Shown in pieces: positions 44,650 to 55,631 of a stretch of DNA of 64,000 bases. The stretch's first letter is position 1, and every line of letters begins with the position of its first letter. A program made the position numbers and the translations under genes. This DNA comes from Allacma fusca (Eukaryota > Arthropoda > Collembola > Symphypleona > Sminthuridae). The stretch spans positions 30,442,001 to 30,506,000 of the forward strand of contig OX359246.1 of assembly GCA_947179485.1 (NCBI GenBank), read 5' to 3'. Below the pieces are notes generated by a model. That model saw only the letters and a list, made by a program, of their open reading frames with translations, had not been told where the DNA came from and made no database searches.

Positions 44650-47600
44650 ATGTTTGCAAAAATGCTGAGAGTTTTAATAACAAGTGTTATATTCCTGATC
44701 ATATTATTTGACTACCAAACTTTGGGACAAGGGGCACAATACAGAGCGATTTCTTCTCCAAATGTAAAGGAACAGGCACTGCATCAGTGCACATATAATT
44801 TTTATAATGTTACATTTGACGTGACAATTTATATTGCTGACGTGGACCTCCCTTTGAAAGAATTTCTATTCTTTACAATAGACGGATATGTCACTCACGT
44901 GACTGACCTTAGCCATACCGGGTAAATTTGAAGGAAAGTCAATTATTTACAGCCGGCTTATATTTATTGTAGGTACAAGTAGATAAACAATTTTGATTTA
45001 AAAATTAGATACTGATAGTATCTATATGATAACATTTCCGATTTTGATAACAACTACACATTTCAACACAGTTGTTGTGAACTGTGAATGTGACCTTTAT
45101 TCATTAATAGAAGAACGGGTAACAGCTTGAGACCTAATGTTCTGACAAATGTATGTAATTGCGTGTGGTATGTAGAATTGCTGAAGACTCCATCTCCTGG
45201 AATTTCTATAAATTCAGATGTTATTCAAGTGTCAACAACAATGTCAGTATCTGGGATACACCAAAGTGCTGCTCTCTTGGGGCTAGCAACTCCAGCTATG
45301 GGGAACATATTCAAGGCAGTTGTGAACATAATAATCAGTCGGACGGGACCCCTGAAATCTATTTTCGGGGTTCAGAAATACAAGACGCTCAGGTTTACCC
45401 AGAAGTTGTCGTGAAGGATCAAAACATGGAATGGAACTGCTCCGGCAGACATCTTTATGATGGGGCCATGGATACAGTCAGGTTAAATCCGGTCAATGTT
45501 ATTATTTTGTATGTATGGAGTAGACTAATTCGTAATTTAACTCTTGTAAATCTGAGTTCTTGTAATGAGAAAAATTTACAATTACCCGTAGTAGACGGGA
45601 ATGGGTACGAAATACGGTGCTCTTAAGAAGAGAACACATGACATTATTATTTTCAGCAAATGGACTGTAATAATTAAAGATATTTAAATAATAATAATTT
45701 ATTCAGTCGATTTGGCTATAGCCCTTACAACTTTCCCAGTGTTTCACATATGAGGTCAGAAATTCTTACAGTATAAAGTAAAATATTCCGGGACGGATAA
45801 ACTTATATTAGTGGTCTATTTGGCCTGGCCCTTACAATCAAATATTTAAACATTTATTATTTTTACGTCCTAACTTAAATTATTTTACCTATCTTGTTTT
45901 CAAAATATGTCTTAAAGTATTGAAATAATTAAATTAGTCAATTTCATCCATGTATTCTAGAAATACTTTACGTGTTTGCATTGCCATTTTCCAGAATTTA
46001 TACAGATTAATATACTCTTCATAGCTATGTGCTTTACCGAACATAATAATAATGTAATTGTCTCTGGCTGTGTTTGGTGCATTAAACGTATTCAGTAAGC
46101 TCCGATATTGTTTGTAGTGGATACATTCCCACATTATGTGGAAGTGGTCCTCTGTTGAGTTGGCGTTGCACAGTGCGCAATCACTATTAATCTCCGTTTT
46201 GTTCCATACCTTGTACGCTGCATTTAAGGTGTAGTTGACATCAGTTCGGATTTTGGGGAATCCTACTCGAAGAAGTTGTATTGTGCAGACAATGTTCCAA
46301 CTCAAACCTAGGTTATAAAATTCACTTGGAAATACGTTAGTCTTTATCTGACATAGTTGAGTCCACTTTGGGGTTTGTTGCTTCATGGCCACATCTCTAT
46401 TTATAGACCACAAGTAGTATTTGGAAATAATTTCTGTATACTTCATGTTGGAGTTTTCTTCCATTATTAAATTGTACTCACTGGTCAGATTGGATTCAAT
46501 GAACATTTTTTCCAGTTGAAGGGTCCAGTTGTACTTCTTTGTCGCGGCTGTTCTCTTAGTTTCCCTGAAGCACGCTTTCGTTATGGAGCCTTCCGGTCTT
46601 TTCAAAATAAATTTGTAGAGGAATTTTAAAGTTGCTTTGAAAACTGTACATTTTATGTTCGTAGATCCTGTTTCTAGTCTGGCAATGTAATCGGGAGTGT
46701 TGTTTGACAAACTGCATAGTTTTCGTAGGAACTGAGCTTGAAATGCTTCGAGTTCATTAATGTACCTTAATCCCCAAACAGGTGTTGCGTATAGTAGAAT
46801 AGATGTTACAAGAGAGTCAAATAACTTGATACATTTGTTAATATTGCTTATCTTAGATTTAAAAAAGAGTTCAAAAAGGTTTGCCTGTGCAACTTTTGCT
46901 TTAGCTACGAATTGTTCCTTTGCTTTGTTAAATATACCCGTACTCTGGAACGTAGCTCCTAAGTATGTGTAGTGATGTACATTTTCTATCAGGTCACTTT
47001 TCCATTTCAGTATGTCACTTTTACAATGCCGCCCATTTTTACTAAAAATAATAGCTTTAGTTTTACTTAGATTGATTGTTAAATTATTTGCATCAAAAAA
47101 TTGGCTTAGAGTATTAATCATATTCTGTAGATCATCTAACTTGTCTGAAACTAAAACCATGTCGTCCGCGTACAGGATTATACAGATAGATATAGCAGAC
47201 ATCCGTATGCCTTTTATGTTGCTTAATTGCAATAATTTCACAACCTTATTGATATATATACTAAATAGTGTAGGAGACAAAGTTTCTCCCTGGAGTACTC
47301 CCTTTGATATTTTTACAGAATTAGACAATCCCTGTTTCCCTCTTATTTGAGTTCTGGCTTTTTGGTATAAGTCTTTGATGAGGTCAACCATTTGTTTGCT
47401 TAATCCTATCTCCAGTAATCTCTTCCACAGTAGAGTTTGAGAAATTGAATCGAAGCCTGACTTAGATCTATAAATAATGAGTACAGTTTCCCGTTTGGTT
47501 TTGACAGCTGTTTACATATGATACTGTATAAAGTGAAGATATGTTCGGCACAACCCCTGCCTTTCCTGTAAGCTGATTGATTATCGGAGATAATATTATT

Positions 47601-50600
47601 TAGTTTACAGTATGATTGTACTCTCTGTGACAAGATGGCTGTGAATAGCTTTACGATTGTGTTTAACAATGATATTGGCCTATAATTAATAGGCAGATTA
47701 CAATCTCCTTTTTTGAATACTGGACAGGTAATAATATTACCCCAATAGTCTGGAATCGTAGAGGACAAAATTTGATTAAAACATTCCTTTAAATACTCCA
47801 AGCAGTTTTCATCCAGGTTTTTCCAAACTTCATTTGGAATGCTATCACTTCCAATGGACTTCTTATTACTAAGAGTTTTTAGCGCGGCTTTCACTTCGTC
47901 TGTAGTTATAGGCCTCTCCGCTTCTAGGTTTACATGTGTAGGAGATAATGTCTCACTGTTACTAGTGATTTCGGTTTCAAATAATTCTTTGTAATGTTGC
48001 TCCCATTGAGTATTTGTGATATTGTTGTCGGTTTGCTTTATTTTGGAGTTTCGAAATATTTTGATTGCTTCCCAAACGTTTGTCGAATTCTTACTGTTAT
48101 TAATCTTTTGCTGGACGCTTTCATAGAATTCCATCTTCTTTGAGTTACATAGTTGTTTGTATCTGGATTTAGTTATTATAAAATGTTGTATTTCTCTCCG
48201 TGTATCTTCTCCGCGACTATTCCGGACTTGTCTTAGCTTTCGTTTCAGTTCTTGTTTATATCTTCTGCATTCTGCATCAAACCAGTTTGGTCCATACGTT
48301 GTGGACAATTTATGAGACCCCTGGCATGTCATGCAACGTTTTCTTGCAGCTTCTGTAATTATGTGTGTTAAGTCGCTAATGTTACAGCTGTTAAAGTCTA
48401 AAGATGTTTGACTTTCTTGTAAGTGTAAACTGAAGTGTTCCATTTTGTCCTTTCTCCAATGTATTTTGTTGCATGACACTTCTTGTCTAATTATATGGGG
48501 TGTTGCTAATTGTATTTGGATACAAACGTGATCGGACTCCGTAGATTCATGTACCTTGAAGTCAACAATATGTCTGGCTAGGGCTGCTGAAGCTACGCAG
48601 AGGTCGATAGTGCTTCCCCCATGTGATTAATGAACGTGAGTTGTCCTGAACCGTCTGACTTGCTTCTTCCATTAACAATAACCATGTTATTATTTTGAAC
48701 GACATCTAGAAGTTGTTTCCCTCTGCGGTTGGTTATTTTATCCCTATTGGTCCTATTGCTACTGAGATTATGCGAGAGGAAGTCATAATTCTCATATTCT
48801 GTTTGCTGTCCTATCCGAGCATTCATATCCCCAATTAGTGTAATATCTTGGAAGGTTTCGTGTTTTTTAAGTAGTTTCGTGATCATGTTGTCATCGTTGG
48901 ATGGGGAAATGTACAGGAAGATAATTGTTCCAATATTCGTAAAGTTAACTGCAAAATAGTCATTATCACTAGATATCACTTGATATTTATTTTTGAGTTC
49001 CTTTTTAATGCCAAGTACTAGCCCCCCAGAAGGCCTGCCTTTTGTTTTTCGAGCTTCTACTATACTTATGTCATAGTTTTGTAAAATATTATGTTTCTCA
49101 AGCATATTCTTATCATACATCCAGGTATCGGAGAGACAAAAAATGTTTGGTTCCATATCAATAATAAAATTAAGTTTAATTAACATACAGAGGGTGGAAA
49201 CGATAAGTTTGAACAACCTTGAACGCGCGATTATTGAACGGCGCGCGTAATTGACGAATTGCACAGTAATTAAAGTTAAAGAACGTGATGTTCTCTACTA
49301 GTGGACCAAGTTCCGCAATGATCCGCCTAAGAATGGCTCCAACAGTCAGTTAGGAAGTTGAAGCAATCACCCGGGTACTTTCCAAAGACAAAATGACCTA
49401 CCGGGTCATCCAGGACAAACTTCGGAAGCAAGGGAACAAGATATCTATTGGGTCAATTAGTCAAGGGTTTAATTCCAAAGGAAAAATTCGACAAGCTAAA
49501 GTGAGTGGACTCCCGCAGCCCAAAGTTAATCTTCATACAATAGTGCGAAATCCGGGTAACATACAAAACGTATCCCGGTATGCGTCAAATGTGAATCCAC
49601 TGGGCCAGAGAGCTATTGCAAGGAAGCTAGGCACTTCCCACACCACCGTAAACAAAATAATTCAAGGGGATTTGGCGATGCAAACCAGGAAGAAGCACCG
49701 GAGACATAATCTCAAGGACCGCCATAAGAAAAACAGGAAGACCAATTCCCGGAACTCTATGAGCGTCACTTAGCGGGTAAGAGGTCGGAATTTACGGTCT
49801 CTTTGGAGGAGGCATATTTTTACATCCAGGACTGCAGCGGGGAGCGAAGAATCTTTTTCACCAATGACCGAAATCTGCAAGTGACTCCAGTCATGAACAA
49901 GAAAGAAACGTTTGGTGAAAAGATAATGATTGGGGGCGCAATTACCGGGCGTGGGGCCCTCCCTCTTTTTAAAGTTCCTCATAACGTCAAAGGGAACTCA
50001 CATTACTATGTGAGTGACGTTCTGAAGCCTTTACTGGATGTCGAAGGTCAAAAACGTTACGGAGAGGACACTTCAAATGTGTATGTGCATCACGACGCCA
50101 CCAGTTCTCACAATGCCCGGTTCATTTAGGATTATGCCCGGGAGCTGAAGGATAGGACGGGGGTAACTTTAATTTCAAATTCGGAAATTCCAGTTAAGTC
50201 CCCCGATGAAAGTCCCGTGGACTTTTTTGGGCTGGGTATTCTCAAGAAAAATCTTTTCAACCGCAGGGCATCCACCTTAAAGGGGCTTTGGAAAGTTGGG
50301 AATGAAGAGTGGAACAGTAAAGTTCCTTCAAGTTATCGTTTCATGGAAGCGAAGACTGATTTCAATATCTAAAAGACATGGGGAACACGTGGAAAATACG
50401 GGACAAATTCCCCGTCGTGTACTTTATCCTAAAAATTGATTCAAAGTTTGTTCAAACTTATTGTTTCCACCCTCAGTATCAGACCTAAGTCCTCGTACAT
50501 TCCAGTAAATTATACTATTTAAATTAATTTGTTGTAAGGGTTGGCCGACGACTCATGCTTGTGAGAGGATGTTTTCATTTCTGGTCTGCTTCTTCTTTAA

Positions 50601-53600
50601 CTCTTCTTCGCGTTTGAGCCGTGATTTCTCTGCATCTACTTTACTCAGATCAGGTGCCACGTATACAGGGATTCCTTTAGTTTTCAGTACTCTGCGATTG
50701 TTTAGTACAGCCTCTCGATCCACAAGTTTTGAGATGATGACCTTTACAGCTCTTGGTTTTCCTTCCTTTCCGGTTTTGACTCTGTAAGCGCCATCGATGA
50801 ACATTTCATCTAATTACATCTCAATCCGAATAAATCTGTTCATGTTTTCTAAAACCTCCATCTGTGTCTCTCCTTTCCTTTCAGCGAGTCCGTAGAAAAC
50901 CAGATTATTTTTTCTACATACCATGTCTAATCTGCTCTCTGTAATTTTGACTCGTTGCTGTAACTCCCCGTTTTCATCATCTAGAGCTTTTATTCTTGAA
51001 TTGAGTGTTACCGACTCTCCCTCTAACTCATCAACTCTTGCCTCTAATTGTTCTAGTCTTCCAGTCATTGCAGCTTCTACGTCCGATAGCTTTTTAGTTA
51101 TATTGTTAGTAATCCTACTTTCCATTTCCCACGTTATTCGTCATTTGTGCTGTCATTTTTCTCATAATGCTCTCCATTGTAGTTGCTATGTCATTTGGCT
51201 CCACTGTAGGTTGTGGCTGACTCCGGGTTTTTTTCAGTTCTGCTGTTGATAGGTCGTCTTCGGGTTTTCTCTTATTATTGGCCTCCTTAGTGTGTATTGC
51301 TTCTCCGTCCATGATAGCGGTTGGACTCTCATTTGTCAACATTGGAGCAGCTTTTATAGGCGAATGTCCAGCAAAATTCATTGCTCCAGGGGTCCTGCTT
51401 TGAATATTGTACCGTTAGAAAGTTGTATAGGTAATGGTATTGTCAGTTTAGTTCCTTTTTTCTGCTATGGATTTACATAAGATTAGCAGTACTCTACGTA
51501 TCTTAGATAGCTGCCTGGCATGCTATAGGCGATGCTTTGCAGTTTTCCAGCGTTGCATATGTGTTAGCTGCCAGGCTGATGCGAGGTTACTTTCAGTATG
51601 TGTGTACTGTCTTATTTACGTACTTGAAACTTTCAATGTCACGGTAAATGTAATAAAAAATGAGGCAATAATTTGGTGTGTAATTTGTAATACTGTTGTT
51701 TCGAATACACAGTTGAAATCACTTTAACAAGTTACACCATACGTTTCTGCGTATTTTCGTATAAAAAATATTTCTGAGTCTATACTTTAAAGTGCGTAAA
51801 TTTCAACAATTTGTAGAGCTATATTTTCTGGTTGCACACTCCTCAACTACGAAAAGTCTTTTTTAATGTAGATATTTAAATGTACTTTAAGCGTATTTTA
51901 ATGTGTTTAAATCAAATGTTTTCTAGGAATTTTAGTTTATCGGAAGAATTTGTTTGTCCAGACCACATGTCCGTGTACTTTGTATAAGTACCAACTTTGT
52001 AATGGCAGAAATGCGGATCAGTCAAAACCCGCCATCTATCAAGCAAAAAATGCATCTAGTCTTTTAAAGTGGTGTTTTCTGGAAAAGGGGGATAAATCGA
52101 GACCAGCAATAGACTCAATAAATACTGGAGGAAATCTCCTAATATTCACGATTTACATTCCTTTTGCCGTACTTTACCTAATTGTTCTAGTAATTTATGG
52201 ATCGATTTGGGATAAAATCTGCATTAATAGATGGGCTGTTGTGGGTTTTATGGTGTCCCAGCTTCTGTGCAATATTTTCCTCATCGGGGTTTCCTCGACA
52301 TTTGCATCTGTAGACTTTTCAAACTATGACTCATTACGGTCATGCAGAATTTGCGAGTGTTTGGGTAATTCTTATTCTTTTTATCTAATATTCTTAATTA
52401 TATTATATATTAATCTTCTTCTTCTTAAATTTTCTTTGTGACGCAAAGTTTGTGATAGAATATATTTTCAGGGATTTTACGTCATTTCTTTTCTTTAAGT
52501 CCGTATTCTTGGACCCTGATATTAGGAATTGATAATTGGATAACATTCAGGTATGCTAGTATCTAAGGAACTGCAGTTCAGGGTGTTTACATTTTACTGG
52601 ACATCCTGCAGATATACAACAATAACAAATAATAGTCAAGATTCATCGAGTTTTAGCAAATCAAATTCCTGCATCCAATTTAATCCCAAAGAGTTCCAAG
52701 GGATTCCGAATAATTTAAATGAGAAGTGTCAAAGGACAGCCCCTGAAAAATGCTCTATGAAATTTAAAAAACATTTAAAATAATTCTTGTATCTTGTGCC
52801 CCTCAAGGACGCAAGTTAGGACTCGGGTACGGTCCAGGTCTAGGTAGAAAATAAGTAATTCTCCTTGTATATAGTTATGAGCAGGGTAATAAAACACGAT
52901 TCCAAACTACTCGACCACTTCAAAAATATTAAATGTGTAAAAATATATGGAATGTCCTTCGAATTGGGGGAAACAAACATTTTATAAGCAATTCTTTTTT
53001 GTTGCACGTAATGCTAGGGGAATCTGTACTCAATTTATTTTCCCATCAAGTATCATTAAAACCAACGCATCTTGTAATGTTTATGATGAAGCATTTAAAA
53101 ATTAGTTCGTAACTGATTTTCGTGATTTTAATTTAATAAGCGTTCAAGATTTTTTGTTTACACCATGAAATTTGGTTTACACGTTTAAATTTCTCACAGC
53201 GTGGATTTTTAGTTACTTCACATTCTATATAAGAGTCCTAAAATGGAAAAGAAAACCCGGAAACAAGACCATGTACAGCAAGGTACCTGTAGGTACCCAT
53301 GAGTCCAATTTTTGAGTACCTTCTGAGTATAGGTGCATTTCAGGTAATTACGGATACCATGATTTGATTTCGAAATTAGGTACAGGCGCAAAATATTTGG
53401 ACCCGTTGATATGGGTACAAGGGCAAGGGCAAGGTAATTACTAAATTTAGACGTACCCTGTTATTTAGGTCCAGTAACAGGTCCAGTATTTTTGTACCCG
53501 TGAGAAGCACTACTGGGTTCAGAAAGAATTTTTAACGCGGTACAAATAGTGTACCAAAAATGTTTTATTTATTCCCAAAGCAAATTCGGACGTGTGTTTA

Positions 53601-54688
53601 ATAAAATTGCAAACACCCTTCCAGTAATATAATAAATGTATACGCCTATTGTAAACCTGTCAGTACTAAAATGTATTCTGGACTATTTAGCTCAATGAGA
53701 CCTGTGTCAAATCGCCAAATAGTAAAGGGTCTGATGGCTTCCAATGGTTTTGCAATTGGAGTTTCTGCGCTAGTTGTATTTATAGCCAAAATGGTGAAAG
53801 TGTTTCCGCCGTAAGTTTAATACAAATCTAGTTATGTTACAAGTATTATTAAAGCAATGCTACTTGATAATTCTATGTCATGGTAGTCATAGCTTTGGCC
53901 TTTTCATAACATGCCCGAGTATAGTCTTGATATTTCTTAAATTTTCGACAAGAGTGAACACATATCGCCTGTGGATATACAGAAGCCTTACTAAAATTGG
54001 GCATGTTGAGTTGGCCAACACCCTCCTTGAAACAATGACCAAAATCGTTGAGACTAATACAGGTGATGTATTGATTTCAGAACTCGGAATACGGTAATTC
54101 CCGGATATCTCAAAAATTGTGTCATTCCACCTGGAACCTCCTATATGGTTTGGATCGGTGCTGTAAATATTCTTCTTTTCTCAGTAAATCTTGTTTTCGC
54201 ACTTTTAACTTTCAGGTCATTATGGAGGGCTAAACGTCATGCGCAGATTCATAAAAAATCAGAGAGCCAGTCCATATTATTGAGGAACAAGTAAGCAATC
54301 CTGATGTGTCACAAAGAATATAATCATTCTTAAAATTGGAGGAGCTAATCATTCAGGAACACATTGTCACAGGATTTTGACTAACCTAGTACCGTTAATG
54401 GGTCTTTCCCTGATAACAGAATGTATACTGAACTTTGGTGAGTTGACGATGCACGTAAAGAATAATGAAATGGAAGCCTACAAGATTTTTCAAGCTGTTG
54501 GACTGTTCTTGGTTTTTCTTGAAGCCAATATCCAAGAAAAGTTCCGAATTAAGTTTCCTAAATTATATAAGACAATTTTCCCTTGGAGGAAACAGATAAA
54601 ATGTAATATAGAAAATCTAGAAGAAACTTTAAAATCATGGACTTCAAATGTTCAGTCATTTATGTTGTTTGGGGGAGGGGGTAAATGA
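44650..54688 (+). CDS. Methuselah-like class B GPCR, gene B (possibly decaying)
   Basis: Exons by homology with gene A: 44650-44921 (signal peptide MLRVLITSVIFLIILF), 45111-45481, 51927-52364 (ectodomain end plus TM1-TM2; IPFAVLYLIVLVIYGSIWDK matches gene A), 52472-52550 (GILRHFFSLSPYSWTLIL, TM3), 53664-53810 (GLMASNGFAIGVSALVVFIA, TM5), 54081-54290 (VIPGYLKNCV, TM6) and 54373-54688 (LTNLVPLMGLSLITECILNF, TM7). Most phases agree with gene A. Problems are a frame change in exon 2 near 45150 (or a tiny intron), a phase mismatch at the exon 2/3 junction, and a missing stretch for much of TM4. Intron 2 is about 6.4 kb because of a LINE carrying a mariner. Function as for gene A if expressed. Confidence 0.65.
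45934..49264 (-). pseudogene. LINE ORF2: endonuclease and reverse transcriptase, frameshifted
   Basis: The endonuclease (49264-48593) has IFCLSDTWMYD, GRPSGGLVLGIKK and LIGDMNARIG. The RT (48479-45934) shows KSIGSDSIPNEVWK, PVFKKGDCNLPINYRPISLL, FIDLSQA, GVLQGETLSPTLF and the catalytic LYADD. After the RT a CALCNANSTEDHFHIMWEC motif gives a CCHC-like knuckle. Frames break near 48590 (EN to RT linker) and near 47450, where one base is missing after SQA (expected AFDSIS). The N-terminus of EN (IIYWNVRGLRSD) lies beyond the mariner at about 50480-50530. Confidence 0.88.
49188..50476 (+). mobile_element. Mariner-like element with apparent DD41D spacing
   Basis: The TIRs CAGAGGGTGGAAACGATAAG and inverse CTGAGGGTGGAAACAATAAG are flanked by TA (49186-49187 and 50477-50478). 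It is 1289 bp, the normal mariner length. It interrupts the LINE endonuclease between WNVRGLRSD and the codons leading to IFCLSDTW. Confidence 0.93.
49393..50371 (+). pseudogene. Mariner-family transposase, degraded
   Basis: The N-terminal part (49393-49760) has paired HTH-like segments (YRVIQDKLRKQG and QRAIARKLGTSHTTVNKII). After a frameshift near 49745 the catalytic part follows: VSLEEAYFYI (where the family has Asp-Glu), VYVHHDATSSHNARF, then a TAG at 50127-50129, then SPDESPVDFFGLGILKKN. Counting residues between the second Asp (HHD) and the third (VDF), with the stop as one codon, gives 41, as in DD41D rosa/visitor-like elements. The first catalytic Asp appears replaced by Glu. Inactive. 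Confidence 0.8.
50553..51381 (-). pseudogene. LINE ORF1 (coiled coil, RRM-like), broken
   Basis: The N-terminal piece 51381-51118 is hydrophilic (NNKRKPEDDLSTAELKKTR). The middle piece 51125-50814 holds heptad repeats (LEQLEARVDELEGESVTL) and NNLVFYGLAERKGE, like the start of an L1-type RRM. The last piece 50804-50553 has AYRVKTGKEGKPRAVKV and APDLSKVDAEKSRLKREEEL. One frame change near 51118 and one stop near 50814 separate them. It would be an RNA-binding chaperone. Confidence 0.75.
53277..53515. repeat. GGTACC/GGGTAC-word cluster in gene B intron
   Basis: Degenerate GGTACC, GGGTACAAGGG and GGTCCAGTA words. The right edge TACCCGTGAGAAGCACTACTG, inverse CAGTAGTGCTTCTCACGGGT, has hAT TIR form; no matching left end or duplication found. 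Confidence 0.5.
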
Positions 54689-54712
54689 TTTGATGAATCT
54701 TATATACTACTT

Positions 54713-55036
54713 GTGATGGGATTTTCTTTGATTTTCGAATTTATGATGAACTTTGGAGAGCTTCAGAGCTTGGAGTATTCAGAGTACTTTGGCATAATGG
54801 AGTCCCACAGGGTTTTACAAGTTGCTAGGCTATTTTTTACTTTTGTCTTTGCTTCCAAAGCCCAGCAACGTCTTCGGGAAAGGTTTCCGGGAATATCTAA
54901 GAAACTATTTCCCCGGGGGAAACGTTCTGATGATGAGACCAGAACCACTGACGAGACAAAAACGCTGAAACTTTATCATAGATGTCAGTATAAGCAGCAT
55001 TATATAGTATCTATGATTTGTATACTTTCGAGTTGA
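54713..55036 (+). pseudogene. Extra copy of the methuselah last (TM7) exon
   Basis: Encodes MGFSLIFEFMMNFGELQSLE and RLFFTFVFASKAQQRLRERF, clearly homologous to the last exons of genes A and B, and by eye closer to gene A (MGFCLVFDFILNFGELTKYS). It lies 24 bases after the gene B stop with no clear 3' splice site in front. It could be an alternative terminal exon or a relic of another tandem gene. Confidence 0.65.
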
Positions 55037-55631
55037 GTTGGGATTATGCAGATATATGTATAGGGTATGCAGAAAGTAGTAGTATTAAGCCTAATTCTAC
55101 CTCTGTTACCTGTTAACCTCTGTTAAAGCTGTCGGAGTGTTTGAACTTTTACTAATTTTTTAGTGGTACATAAGAACTCGATATTTTTACTCAAATTATA
55201 CGTCCACAGGATGTTTTTCTGGTTGTGAGCAGATTGTTATTCGAGTTTGTTCCATTATGCGTATTTTTTTTCCATCATATTATCTTTATTTAAAGTTGTT
55301 GCAGAAATATTGTTTTACAGTGACTTGATCGTTTCATTACAAAATTTGATGCCTTTGGGATTTTGGCGTCTATGATTTTCTCTGTTTAAGGTTGGACATT
55401 CGCATTATCTTATGAATCTGTAAGTTTACCCATCCACACTCGTACGCTTCACGGCTAATGGATTACAGGAGTGGCCGAATTCTCCCAGCTAGACGAGCAG
55501 TCTGGTTATCACTTCTGTCGTAATAAAGTGCATTTTTATTGACTTTGAGAGAGATACTCATGTGAAGTATTTTGCATTTGCACTTTGGATGCGATGCAAT
55601 TTATAGAATGCGCTCAGAACGTATTTTGTCA
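55037..55631. other. Flank between GPCR exon copy and Tx1-like LINE; probable LINE 3' UTR on the right
   Basis: No ORF. The exact 3' end of the LINE is not recognisable by eye. Confidence 0.4.

Larger units (their letters stand above)
45690..51450 (-). mobile_element. Non-LTR retrotransposon (LINE) with coiled-coil ORF1, antisense in a GPCR intron
   Basis: On the minus strand: ORF1 pieces (51381-50553), endonuclease (split by the mariner at 49188-50476), reverse transcriptase and a zinc-knuckle-like C-terminal region. The 3' end, on the left, has an ATT-rich tail near 45660-45700. The clade is uncertain: the RT and an ORF1 with coiled coil plus RRM-like part resemble the CR1/L2/jockey side of LINE diversity rather than Tx1. 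Outer limits are approximate. Confidence 0.8.

Noticed and set aside
53834..54097. 87-codon ORF between gene B exons
   Set aside because: Lies in the intron between the TM5 and TM6 exons, has no homology to gene A, and its end overlaps the acceptor of the TM6 exon in another frame.
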